Shown: piece after piece, positions 49,714 through 61,221 of the stretch
Layout of the letters: each line of letters opens with the position of its first letter
Numbering within the stretch: position 1 is the stretch's first letter
Origin: Paragyromitra xinjiangensis
Taxonomy: Eukaryota; Ascomycota; Pezizomycetes; Pezizales; Discinaceae
Direction of reading: 5' to 3'
Length of the DNA: 64,000 nucleotides
Assembly: GCA_038503065.1 (NCBI GenBank)
Contig: JBCAMK010000004.1
Location: forward strand, 1,873,001 to 1,937,000
Made by a program: the position numbers and the translations under genes
Notes under the pieces: model-generated
Databases searched by the model: none
Told to the model about the DNA's origin: nothing
The model's input: the letters and a program-made list of their open reading frames with translations, nothing else

Positions 49714-50885
49714 TCATCTCCTCTTATTCTTCCCCCACGCTTCTACAAATTTGATTTTCTCCTTTACGCCTAAGTTAAGCCTTTTACTCCTCCCGATCCT
49801 TGCTAATGCCTCCCCGCCCTTCTCAGAGAGTCTGCTTTGCCTTTCTCCCGCATCACCGTTCGGATCCTTTTCATCAGTTACGGTGTCGCTGGAGGAGCTT
49901 GAGATTAATCGAGTATCTTCGTCGTCAGAGGAGCTACTGCCTAGGTCGGAGTGGTAGTCTTGAATCTGCCCATAGTCTGCCAATGTTTCTTTTTCTGGCT
50001 TGTTGTAGATAGCCTCCGCGATGCGAACGCGGATGCAGTGGGTTGGTCTGCTGAGGAGATTGTAGAGAGTAGGTAAATACGTCTCCGGGATCGGTGTCGT
50101 CACGTCTGCCGGCGTATACCTCAGACTGATCGGAAAGATCGCAACGTCCTTCGGTGTCGTATCCAAGCTCGGCGCAAACCTCAGGATGCCACGGCCATTA
50201 GTGGTGGTAGCCTCTGGGAACACAACGACAGTGCGGGTCGGGTTGGCGCGGAGGAGGGCGGCGACGGTGACTAGAGTAGCGTTTTTGGGCGGTGAGAGAA
50301 CCGGGTAGGAGAAGGCGCGGAGGATGGCGGTCAGGAGGGTGATTTGTTCGACCTTCTTGGTGGATGGATAGGAAGCGGTGAAGACAGGGTCAAAGATGGC
50401 GGCAATGTAGATGGCGTCGAGGGGAGAGTTGAATGATGAGAGGATTACGGTGTTGGGTTTGGGGAGTTTATTGGATTTTTTGGCGAGCGATCTGTCACTA
50501 CATCATTAGCTCCCCATCTCACTCATTCCTTGCCTGACGGGAGAACGCATGCCCTTTCTTAACTCCTTCAACCTGCAAATCAACCCACCACACCCCCGAG
50601 GACAATAATATACTCCACAGCCACGCCTTTCTCACCAGGCTTCCGATGGGCAACCACTGGAACACTAAGAAGTAGCTTATACTAAGACACAGAAAAAAGG
50701 GCAGTCGGAACAGGAACAGCAATAGGCCGTATGCATTCTGGAATAAAGAGGAATTGCCCTTAACAGGTAAAAATGGTGCGATTTGGGTGCCTGTTTAGAT
50801 AAGATTTTAGCGACCTTTGAATTTCCTCTACGGCTGGGGAGGACAGTAACTCACCCCGATCACGGAATTGCGAGAATTTCTCCAT
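49714..50885 (-). CDS. loa1: Lysophosphatidic acid acyltransferase Loa1/Vps66 type
   Basis: Acyl-CoA-dependent acyltransferase of ER and lipid droplets that makes phosphatidic acid. Exons 50855-50885, 50553-50790 and 49714-50491 (minus strand) give 348 aa. It starts MEKFSQFRDRG, as in yeast Loa1. A hydrophobic helix (LLLFLFRLPFFLCLSISYFL) precedes WLPIG and GVWWVDLQVEGVKKG. The usual HX4D box is replaced by SFNSPLDA, as I recall for this family, and VVFPEATTTNGRGILRFAPS is conserved. Intron 50492-50552 must be removed as GC-AG (donor GG|GCATGC): only phase-2 acceptors are open, and no suitable GT donor exists. The joined sequence GVKKG-SLAKKSNKLPKPN matches the family. Divergent from taz1. 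Confidence 0.88.
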
Positions 50886-51253
50886 CGCTGGAGATTATAG
50901 CAGGGAGAGGGGGGACGTCCCAGAAAGGAGGTTGTTATGTAGGATATTATCCTGGGGGGTGGTTTTAGCAGTGAAGGTGGCCTGAGGTAACGGGTTGACG
51001 TGTGTATATCCAGGAACTTTTTGAGGCTGTGCTTGGCAGCGACGAAGAAGAGGAGACAGAATATGTGGCATGTGTAAAGGAATGAGCTGCTCAGTAAGGG
51101 TCACGTTACCCGGCCCATCTTGCTACAGAATCTTTTGTTTGGATGGTTTGTTTCTCACAACTCGGAGAGCTTGTCGTTTGTTTTATCGTGTTTTTCCCAT
51201 CCTTCGCCCAAGCAAAAACTGCTAGTGGAAATTCACTTCTGAAACCCCCGTCA
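50886..51253. promoter_or_regulatory. Bidirectional promoter region between loa1 and taz1
   Basis: Only 368 bp separate the two start codons, so both genes must share this control region. It contains a near-palindromic GGGTCACGTTACCC at about 51097-51110. A longer taz1 frame opens at 51143 inside it, but the later ATG is preferred. No experimental support is available here. Confidence 0.6.
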
Positions 51254-52665
51254 ATGGCTGCGAAACCGCCAGGATTGCTATGGCGAACAGCATCAACTGC
51301 GACCATAGCAACAACGGGAATCCTATCCCGATTATTCCTTTACGGAACACAGCACATCGAAATTCACGGCATGGATAATTTTCTGGCGTTACTCAGAAAA
51401 CGCCGGAAGGAGAGGAACTCGGGGTTGCTCACAGGTTTGTGGTAATGAGATTCTGGTTGAATAATTCTCGAGCTTACCACGTTCCCACATTCTCAGTATC
51501 AAATCATCTAAGTGTGTATGTACTGGTGAAAGCTATACATCTAAACCCAAAGTTTCCTTTGGTATAATAACTTATTCTACGGCGGAGTGAGGTCATTTCG
51601 CGGCGATGGTGTGACACAGAATAGATGATCCGTTAATGTGGGGGCTTTTGCCCTTTCCGTATATGTTCTCGCCGAAAGATCTGAGATACGGGCTGGGAAG
51701 CCACGATATTTGTTTCAAAAACAGGTAAGCGTAGTTCCCATCATGCTTATTTACTGTTTTTTTCTCTCTTTCTAGCTCCTAAAAGTTGTATCTGAAATTT
51801 ATCTTCTACAATCCCTCAATCTACTAGGAAATAGGGAGAAATGATGCAAATAAACGCGCTATATATTCTCCAATGACATAACATTCTATTGAATTTTTCT
51901 TCTTTCTTTCTCTTGGCCTTTTTTCTTAAGTTTTCTCGCATCACAAAACACCGAGTGACTAACCATGATTCTCAACTACTCTAGGACACTAGGGACTTTC
52001 TTTGCCCTCGGTCAAGTCCTCCCCACCTATCGCCTCCACAAATCCCCCCACGGTGGGCTTTTTCAGCCTGTTATCTCAGAAACCATCTCTCTCCTCGATG
52101 CTCCCAACTACAATTGGGTTCACGTATTTCCTGAAGGCCGTGTCCGTCTGTCTTTACGGACTTTCCCCTCGACAGTTTCACTAACAAATGAACAAAATAG
52201 GTCTACCAACACCCGCAACACTCCATGCGTTATTACAAATGGGGTGTCTCTCGCCTCCTCCTGGAACCTTCAACGCAACCTACGGTAATCCCCATGTTTA
52301 TGACTGGGTTCTCCTCTATCATGCACGAGTCGCGTACGTTCCCGAGGTTTCTTCCACGCGTGGGGAAAAGGATCGCTCTGCACGTCGGAGACGTAGTCCC
52401 TGAATCCACTTTCTCGGATCTACGACGTGAGTGGCGTGACCTTAAGTCTCGTCACGACGAAGAGTGGTTGAAGGAAGGCAAAGAGGCGGTGGAGCTCCGC
52501 GTCGAAACCACTAGGAGGGTGCGGGAAGAAGTAGTGAAGCTAAGAAGGAAAGTGGGGCTACCGGAAGAGGAAGAGGGCGCGAGCAAGGTGGAAACCTATA
52601 GGTTGCCTGGGATGGGGAAGGGAGAGGGGGAATTGGCGGATGGGGCTTGGCAGAAGGATACATAA
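51254..52665 (+). CDS. taz1: Tafazzin-type phospholipid transacylase
   Basis: Mitochondrial transacylase that remodels cardiolipin. Exons 51254-51434, 51497-51515 (19 nt), 51620-51724, 51985-52141 and 52201-52665 give 308 aa. The catalytic HX4D box is H-L-S-V-I-D in SNHLSVIDDPLMWGLLP, assembled across two introns and the micro-exon. Then come LRYGLGSHDICFKNR, TFFALGQVLPTYR, SPHGGLFQPVI, WVHVFPEGRVYQHP and MRYYKWGVSRLLLE. The C-terminal third is charged and helical (EEWLKEGKEAVELRVETTRR). Intron 3 is unusually long (260 nt), and intron 4 uses a weak donor (GTCCGT) but has a CACTAAC branch site. It is short compared with yeast Taz1 (381 aa), closer to human. Start at 51254 preferred. Confidence 0.93.
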
Positions 52666-54199
52666 AGTGGATACCAGGAGTTATCTCCTATGCGGGAGGA
52701 TTATATAAAATATTATTTTATTTCGTTGCCGCTGTTGTCTCCAGGCTATTAAATCATAAACGTCATCTGAACTGAGCTCTGCACCGACTATTTCAGTTCG
52801 GTATCTTTCCACAAGCTTGTGAATTCCTAAAAAGTACACCCGGTCGACACGTATTCGTAACCTTAGATAATGCTTACAATAATAGGATAATTTAAGGCTA
52901 TCTGGGCTGTTTTTTGTCGAAAAAAGGAAAGAGTGAAAATACCTATAAGCGGAGAGTCCTGAAGTAAGATATAACAAACTAAAAACAACTGCTACCTCCA
53001 TAGCCCACACTGCTTGCTAAGCTGTATATATTTGCTTGATTACCAATTACTCATGATCACTTAACTATATGAGTAAAGCTGGAATAAAGACTAGGAATTA
53101 CGTTCGAAGTTGATTGATTGATTGATAATTCATACACGCATTACGTTCGAAGTTTATGTCTCTTGAGTATCACAAATATTTTTTGTCGCTACCGAACCTT
53201 TGCTAAATGGCATACATGATCATTATGGACTCGTTTCCTTCACCAAATGCTACAAAAATCTGTGTTTTCGTATTTCTAAGCCCTATAATACGTGCACCTA
53301 CATGTATTTGTGCTACTCAGTGATCCACAAGGTATATATTAATCATAATGTATCACTCGATTGAGGTCGGGTTTTTATTAACGCCATAACTTCGGTTGCA
53401 TGCGATATTCTTGTACTCCAGAAACAATGAGACTGTGAGTTAAAAAAAATCACTCGATTGAGGTGGTGATTGAGGGGTACTTATTAGGATAATTATAGAT
53501 GGGGGTTTAGTTGTGGGGTATATCGCTTTCATCGAGCCCGTGTCATTCAATCTTTTCGGAAAATATCCTACGGGATAACAGTCAACTTTGAAACCCCTTG
53601 AGCATATTATCAAAAGCTGCCAGTTTCTATAAGCAATTAATTAGACCCGAGGTATTCGCACGAACACCCACCCCACACTAGTTTCATGGAGCCAATTACT
53701 TCCGAGGTAAGTACACGTAATCACAAGAACTTGTCAGGTATCTTTGGGATTTTTAATACTATTATGGCTAACTGCGGAGCAAAGGATGCTGCTCATAGGT
53801 TTGCCAAAATGAGAATTCTCAATGAGTTACAGCCCACACCCTCCAGACCTGGGAAACACATGTAGTACTGGAACAGCTCCGCAGCAAAGACGGCTACACC
53901 TGCTTCCGGTGAGAGCTTCCTTAATTTGATAGTACAAGCCATAGTGAAGGGCTTTCTCACAACATTAAGTTTCCTGCAATATAATTCTATGCTCAAGCAC
54001 AACTTGCCGCCCCAATCATTGCTGTTTGCTCTAAATCGAGCAGGCATACCGCCAAAATTCGAAATAACTTTCTTTAATTCTGACCAAACAACATAACGAT
54101 AAATAACTAATAAAGAGACACCAAAATCGAAAAGCTAAAGGAAACTTCACACGATAATTTTTTAGCACGTCCGAGCTAGATATACCCTACCTTCGACAG
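52666..54199. other. Intergenic region (1.5 kb) with short direct repeats
   Basis: Spacer between taz1 and the GTPase gene (tail to tail). No gene was seen. It has two pairs of direct repeats: ATTACGTTCGAAGTT at 53097-53111 and 53140-53154, and ATCACTCGATTGAGGT at 53352-53367 and 53449-53464. It also has TGAT tandem units near 53111 and one TACATGTA at 53299. Confidence 0.6.
53097..53464. repeat. Two pairs of exact 15-16 nt direct repeats
   Basis: ATTACGTTCGAAGTT occurs twice 43 bp apart (53097 and 53140). ATCACTCGATTGAGGT occurs twice 97 bp apart (53352 and 53449). They share no similarity with each other. Exact repeats of this length so close together are unlikely by chance. Confidence 0.75.
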
Positions 54200-55598
54200 T
54201 TATTGGATAACACACGAGCTCCAAAAGCCCTTCTTGGGTGGCGGCTCGCGCGCTTTCCTGAGTTCCTCCATCAACCTCTCGTTCCTCAGCCTCTCCTCCT
54301 CCCTTAGCACTCTGTCTTGCTCATCACGCCTCTGACGTTCCGCCTCAAATTTTGTTTCATAGTCCTCTTGTTGTCTCGTCATATCTTCTGCCTGCTGCAT
54401 CCTGAGCTCATTCCACATTCGAGCCGTCTCCTCCTTTTCCCGCCTTGCATCCTCCCGCCTTTGATTTTCAAGCTCCTGGAAAGCTTGACGGTGTTGTTCG
54501 CTTTGATTCTGCATCTGCTCGTTGTGGCGTCTCTGATTCTCTTCTTCTCGCGCGATCCACTGCGCTTCCCGCTTTTTAGCCTCCATTTCAACTCTAACCC
54601 GTTCTTCTTCAAAGCGTCCCATAATCTCTTCATGCTTCCTCCTAAACTCCTCTTCCCGCTCTGCACTTTCCTCTTGCATCCTCTTTACATCTTCTTCAAA
54701 CTGCCGCCGGAGCTGTTCTGCCTCTGCTCGCCCTTCTGGGATCGCGATTTTCCCTGCTGTTGTATTCTCACATGTATGCGGGGGTTGTAACATCTCCTCC
54801 TGTACAAGTAGCAAACACGGTGTTCTCGCCAACAGATCGTTTATAATTTGCACAGCGATATTTTGATCTCCATCCAGAACCTTAACAGTCTTGTAGATGC
54901 CCCCCCAATGCTTAGATTTAAACTCCTTCTCCCTCCGCATCTCGTTATTAAACTTCCCAGTACCTTCAGGGCTCCACATTGTCGTGCCAATGATAACATT
55001 CTGCATAGCCTTATCGCCGACTAGAGCCTTCAGGATCTCTAAGGTCTTGCGTTGGGACCCGCCGAAACGCGTTTCGGCGATGTCATGGAGAAAGATAACA
55101 CCTTGTGTATCCACTTCACGACGCTGTATGGCAAACATATAGAGGTTGGAGACGATCTCGTTGAGGACCGAAAGATTGTCAACTGCAGAATCATCGAAGC
55201 CAGGAGTGTCGAGGAGGAGGATTTCACGAGAAGCGAGTTTGGTGATGTATACGGTGGGTTTGAGCGTGCCTGAGTTATTAGCAAATAGATCATATATCGC
55301 AACCATATACATGGTCGAACAAGTCTCTTGCCGAAGAGGGGAAGCTTACAGGAGTCGAGACCGCCATCCACAACGGGGTCCAGACCGTTATTGATGTCCT
55401 TTCCACCAAGAAGCTTTATGAAACTACTTTTACCAGAGCCTGTCTTGCCTGCGAGAACAAAGGCTGCGATTGGGCCTGAGCCAGAAATCCTCGACCTCCC
55501 TAATAATAATTTTTCTCGCGTCAGCCCAACGGAAGTGAAGCGGGGGTTCTGAAGGTGGATGCCTTACCATAGTTTGCGCTATCCCCCTCTGATGCCAT
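54200..55598 (-). CDS. AIG1/IAN-like GTPase with coiled coil and C-terminal CaaX box
   Basis: P-loop GTPase, probably membrane-attached. Exons 55568-55598, 55350-55499 and 54200-55269 (minus strand) give 416 aa. G1 is AGKTGSGKSSFIKLL at about residue 25, and G3 is LLLDTPGFDDSAVD. There is no NKxD; NVIIGTTMWSP probably occupies that position, as in fungal relatives. Residues from about 250 to 400 form a long Glu/Arg/Gln-rich coiled coil. The protein ends KKGFWSSCVIQ: C-V-I-Q is a good CaaX box, predicting farnesylation and membrane anchoring. Related fungal proteins are often lineage-specific; the role is unknown. Intron 1 (68 nt) and intron 2 (80 nt) both keep frame. Confidence 0.85.
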
Positions 55599-56467
55599 AA
55601 AGGGCTTTTATTTTGTTCAAATAAAACTTTGAGACGTTGGGTTTTTAAGTAAAGGAAAACTATCTCACTTATCGAAGGGCGACTGTGTTCGTCAACAAAT
55701 ACACCCTGGAAGCCTGGGACGGAAATTGATGCGGTCTCAAGGGACAAGCATGCCTTTATATAGGGCATTTTAGAGCCCGAGAGGTAATTTAAAACATGCG
55801 GGGCTCCGTTGCAGAAGAATGAGGCTGAGACAAGAAGCACAACTCTACCTAAGAGCTCCCCGCATTAAGCTCATATTTCATTTCCTTGAATTCGGCCGTA
55901 TATGCAACCTGCAGCTCAACGGAAGTGACGCCTTTGCCCAACATCATGGTCGTAGCAAACGATTGGTGGGGAAATGCGGCTGTTTGTTCTACGATTGTTG
56001 CCTAGCGAGTTGGATTTGCGGTGACAATTTACGGTTGTGCTATCAGCAAAAGTATAGTACAATCGATTGATCGAATAACTGGGCCAAATCTCTTGATTTT
56101 ATTCGCCTCACACAAGATGCATCCGTAGAGGTCAGTCGCTGAGGCCAATGATCGCGATTGTAGGGAGTCAACAACGGAGCACTTGCAGCTAGTGCTTATA
56201 GGAGAAAAACAAATATACTCGCCCCATAAAAAATCATTGCTAAAAAGGGGAGACTGCACCTCAGGAGGCTTGTAATCGCCGCGACGATCTCCCGCTGCCT
56301 GGACTGAAATAACATAAACATAGAGCTATTTTACTTAAGCTACCTACAACAAAAATTCAGTGGATCGACAAGATTGCGCCGCAACCAACGGCGCCTAATT
56401 CAGAACCCCCACCACAGATAAAGCATTTATAAATATTGATTAGCCACGGATTGAGCTGAGTATTATC
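55599..56467. other. Intergenic region (0.9 kb)
   Basis: Upstream of the GTPase gene and downstream of the CrtC-like gene. No gene or clear signal was seen. Confidence 0.6.
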
Positions 56468-57640
56468 CTACAGACCTAACGTTCCAGTCAAATTAACCAA
56501 AGTGTTAATACCCACCAGTTTGGCCCAATCGATAATTTCGGTGGCCCCGAATCCCTCTACCGCCTTCCCCCCCAAAATCCCATTCGCAGTTACATATCCC
56601 GTATAGCTTGACGCCAAACCTGTACTCCCGACAATCTCTTGATCCTTCCTTGAGCTCTTGATTTTCAATTCTCCACCTTCGGGCCCTAAAAACGTTACCG
56701 TCCATGCAGTTGCATACTCTAGGCCCTGTAGCCTTGTGCTTTTATATGCGCTAGAATAATCCGGTATGAAACCAATAGGCCTGATATCAACCGACCCGTC
56801 ACCATGCCGTATCGTAGCGAACCGACTTCGTTGATACGGGGTTTCGCTATCGGTCGCCCAAATACTGATCTTTGTCGCCCCAAAGTGCAGTTGAAACCAC
56901 GTGAAGTTTCCTGTCAACGGGATCCCCGGTCCCCATTGACGGTCGAACCATGTGAACGAGCTATCCTCGTCGATCGTAAGCACCTCACCGTGATTCCCAA
57001 TCTGCAAAGTCCCAGTTGTGAGTGCAGATGGAACGCTGAACTGGTATGTCATCCCGGCCCCCCATGGAAACCCGCCAGCTCCAGCATTGTATATCATTGG
57101 ACTCGTCGGTTGGAATGTTATATTAAATGAAAATCCATCGTTGCTGCCCCAAGTCCTGAAAGCGGGCAACCCAGCAGCATCTTGGGCTTGAAATCCATAT
57201 TTACTTGGGACCGAGATTTTAAATAGCGCGTCTTCGCTTGTTGAGATGCCCACGACGGGCTCATAGAATTGTTTGTATAGCGATAATGTATCTAGATCAA
57301 GCAGTGACGCGCGGTAGTATCCAGCACCTGGGACGGCAAGGAGGACGTGAGAGATGAGAAGATAGTTTGTGTTGTTGGAAGACTTCACGTAAGTGGAAGT
57401 CCACCAGGAACCGTAGCCATTGTCGCTGGAGGAGAGGAGTGGTTGGTGAAGGTCATACAAGGCTGGGAAATCATACTGTAGGAGAGTTAACTTCACACGC
57501 TAGTAGGGAGGATTATTAGAAGGATTAAGTACGCCTAGAGGCGTGTTCAAGGAGCTAGTCCTTTCAGGGACGAAATCTGGTACCGAAAACACGCAAGAAG
57601 CCAGGAGGACCAATGGCAATAAGTTGAAGAGAATCCGCAT
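56468..57640 (-). CDS. Secreted CrtC/AttH-like lipocalin-fold protein (kievitone-hydratase-like)
   Basis: Family includes plant-pathogen kievitone hydratase and fungal hydratase/cyclase-like enzymes of secondary metabolism; the substrate here is unknown. Exons 57533-57640 and 56468-57475 (minus strand) give 371 aa. The first exon encodes a clear signal peptide (MRILFNLLPLVLLASCVFSV). The 57-nt intron has a TTAAC branch site before its CTACAG end. The body shows family-like segments: NYLLISHVLLAVPGAGYYRA, LDTLSLYKQFYEPV, SFTWFDRQWGPG, FTWFQLHFGATKISIWA and AWTVTFLGPEGGEL. Several N-x-S/T sites (NNTNY, FNITF, GNFTW) fit a secreted glycoprotein. Family call fairly sure; kievitone as substrate is not implied. 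Confidence 0.78.
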
Positions 57641-59030
57641 GCTGGGGGTGCACATCTCTTGGTGGCTATTGGTATACGTACTAACTGTGTTGATAGCGCG
57701 CAGACGACACCGACAGGCAAGCTTTTATAGACAAAAGGCACAAGCAATCGGTAGGGGATTTTCCCGTGTCTTTAAGTAATCCTTAAGCCCCTTTAGGGTT
57801 AATTAGAGTTGATGTCTCACTTACACGTAGACACTGTAGGGTTTGCTACCGGTGCTAGTACCCATTAGAACAATTGGTACAACCTCAGCGGCCAGCAGCA
57901 TCAGGAACATTAGAATATGATCCCAACACTACATATTTACGCCAGAAAAAGCGAACAAAATCTACCCTCCAACCTCCTTCCCGCCTCTATATCCCTGCGG
58001 CTAGTAGTATGCGAGAAGCAGATTGGAACGACAAAATACTGGTTTTCTATTGTCCTCTGAGTCCTATTGACGAGTGACTAAACTGTAATTCATGGGTCAT
58101 TACGTACACGGGAATTGACCAAGCTTGATAAGTACGCCACATACAATACCACTAGATTCATCTGGATCAGTGTTTGGCCCTTAACAGATGTGCGGAGAGC
58201 GCTCAATTCCAAAGCTAAGATTAGTGATTCAAAATCGCAGCTCCTTCTCAGAAATGGTTCGCTTATGCAGCCCTTCCAGGCTCACTGGCGGGTCCGCATG
58301 CCTGTCCCACAACACCCCACCGGTAGCTCGAACACACATAGCTTTTGTATACACAGAAAAAGATCACCGCACAGGTATTTAAATGCATATACTTAGTAAA
58401 CCATACCCTATAGTTACAGTCGTGGCAGAAGTCCTCCACAGACAACCTAATTCGTTGTGGATTATATACAAATTACGGCAAGACTGTCAATTCTGACCAA
58501 TGATATCGATTCCCTCTATTGAATAAGTATCAGGTTCACCCTCCCAAGATGTCATGCAATGTTGGAGTGCTCTTCGATCCATGATATCTATTCTAGCAAT
58601 GCTTAATAAAGGGAGAACTAGGAAGAAACAAATTATTTAAAACAAGAATGCTTCGCCAGCTTGTTGTCAAGTTTGCCTGGTCTGAAAGAAGAAGAAAAAA
58701 CCGAAAAACAGATGGATTTCACCCAAACCGGCGCTCTGCACCTATCATTGACTCTCCCGATGCTTTCTACCCGTGATAAACCCTAATGCATATTGTTGAC
58801 CAAAGAAAAAATGACAAAAAACAATTCATAGAAGTGAAGAAATATTTGTTGGAATGAGAAAAAGTTCCTACTCGTTTATCCCAATTGCCTATACCCCATC
58901 AATAACACCTCACACAGCCTAATAGCCGGCCACAAAACAAAAGGAAATGAAGCACAACCGCACCCACACACCGCACACCTAGAAAAAAGGAAGAAAAACA
59001 CCCAAAAGAGAAAAACAAGAAAACCAATAA
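57641..59030. other. Intergenic region (1.4 kb)
   Basis: Upstream of the CrtC-like gene and 3' of the kinase gene. No supportable gene was found; the small plus-strand frames near 57874-58396 have no family features. The last 250 bases are A- and CA-rich. Confidence 0.6.
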
Positions 59031-61221
59031 TTACACCTCATCTGCATCATCCCAACTATCCCTCAGCTCCACTGTGATCGCGCCCTTGATCCATTCTTCG
59101 TTCTCCACTGCGTCCAACTTCCATCTTTTGGTTGCTCTCTTCAGTAGACCTTCCACAATCCTCTTCCCACCCTCCATCCTCTCATCGTACCCCCCTCTCT
59201 CACCATTAACATCAGCCACAATTCCCGAATCTCCCGAAGCCATTAGTTCGTATGGCGCCGGCGCCAATTTCACCCATCTCCATTCACACCTCGCGATCCT
59301 GTGTGCCGTCTTACTTCGCATTTTCTGCTCTGCTGACCCCGGGGGTGGGTCGAATGGAAGTCGACCTTCCATGAGTGCGAACAAAAGGACGCCTAACGCC
59401 CACGCATCGGTTTGCCGCCCATCGTAGGGCAGCCCCATTATTAGTTCGGGGGAGGCGTAGTCATCGGAGCCGCAGCGAGTGGTGAGGAGGTCATCTCTTT
59501 CGAAGTCGACGCGGCGAGAGAGGCCAACATCAGTGAGGGTAGTGATAGGGTAGTGTTCGCCATAGGGATCCATCGCGATTTCGCGTAATCGTGGTCGTGA
59601 GAAATTAATGAGGACATCTAGTACAAGAGGTCAGCGTTTCCATCCTGCATAGAAAGATCAGACGAAAGACAATTGCTGGGTCATGTATACTTTCTAATTT
59701 CACATCGCGGTGAACAATGTTGTTTTTATGTAGATAACGAACAGCACCAACAATTTCCGCAGCCATTCGTCGGATTAATGGGGCCTCTAAAGGAAATGCG
59801 CGATCTGAAGCTAGATCGAATAGATCTCCTCCGGGGCAGTAAGGTAATATCAACAGAGCCCTTGAAGGCTCTATGCTAAAAGCTCTCAGGCGTACTAGTG
59901 CTGGGTGATTGACGCTGTTAAGAATATCAAGTTCCCGTTTCAGAGAACTCTCAACCCGCTCCTTTGAAGCCCCTCCGGCGGCTCCATGTTCCACAATCTT
60001 CACAGCCACGAGTTTTTTCGGATCCAGCGAAACAGGCTCTCTCCCAATCATCACTTCATCCTCGCAAACACCGTCGACCTCCTCCGGAAGCGTTTCTGAG
60101 GTCGCTAGAATGACCCTACTAAATGTGCCGTGACCTAATAACCTAATCCCTCTCCATCGCTGTACCTTGTTGTCTGGTACTGTCCTCGCCTCAAAGCTTT
60201 CTAACCGTTGCTTCTTAATCAATCGAACTTGCGCTTCCGTAGAATCCGTAGTAGTATCCACACTTGAGATCGAAGATAGTGAATTTGCACTTCCGCTGAG
60301 CGCAGGACTAGATTCCGCCGAAGATACAGCCCACCTTCGCTGCGCCAAGAAATCCTCGCGTCGCAGACGCGTCCCACCCGTAGCATCTACGTCAAGGCTA
60401 GCGATTACGCCTTCATCTCCTGCATTCACGCCGCTCAATGCGGTCCTAAACAAGTCTCGGTTCCGTGCATGTGGAACAGCCAAGGAACTGGAATCGTGAT
60501 CGCCACCACTGCGAGATATATTGCTATTATATACGGACTCAGCGCCAGGCGGTGTGGGACCTAAGCTTTGGTAAATCTTCCGTTGGGTTTGAGCTGCAAG
60601 GGCCGTTGAGAGCGATTCACCTGTTGACGTAATGAGAGCCGACTCGCCGCTCCCATTGATGCTCCTGGGCATTGATGGGTGCGTCTGCGAGGGCTTCCTC
60701 GATAACGACCTGCTGCGAAATTTGTTCCATGGCCCAGGGGAATTACTGGTAATAATTGGCGAGGGGAGAGGTGTCATTTTCGCAAAGGAGTCTAACCCCG
60801 GTGAGTAAGCGGATGTCGCGGAGGCGGGGGACAACGAATCGACGAATGACGTCGATCTCGATATCCCCGCGTTCTGTTGCTTTGTAGACGCCACGGTTAA
60901 ATTTGAAGTTTCAAGACGAAGTCCCGGTTGGTGGGTAGGCTGTGAAAAGGTTTTGTGGTATTTGAAAGAGCTGCGGGGAAGTGGGGTTTGTGCGGGGGAT
61001 TGCAATGAGGTATGATGTTGCTGGAGCAAGGCAGCATCCTGCTGCTGATGGTCGTTGTCCGGCGCAGATAAGGTAGTCGAGGGGATGGAAGTAAAGGAAT
61101 TAATAGAATGGGGAGGGGAGGAGGTAGAAGAAAGAGCAATAGGAGGAGGAGAAGGAGGCGGAGTAGAATGAGGGACACGAGAAACGTGACGGGCCCGGAG
61201 ATGATGATGTTGGGCGGCCAT
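59031..61221 (-). CDS. Serine/threonine protein kinase with long disordered N-terminus (possibly Prr1-like)
   Basis: Exons 59691-61221 and 59031-59617 (minus strand) give 705 aa. Residues 1 to about 355 are Ser/Pro-rich. The kinase domain follows: glycine loop [15 protein letters not shown] lysine in [12 protein letters not shown], catalytic loop [14 protein letters not shown] (split by the 73-nt intron, which has a GCTGAC branch site), then [13 protein letters not shown] with DVG in place of [15 protein letters not shown] as activation segment end, and [21 protein letters not shown] 25-residue insertion with a Pro/Tyr stretch lies between LIN and the DVG. The metal-binding Asp is kept, so activity is expected. 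The nearest yeast relative is uncertain; Prr1 is my best guess. Confidence 0.85.
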
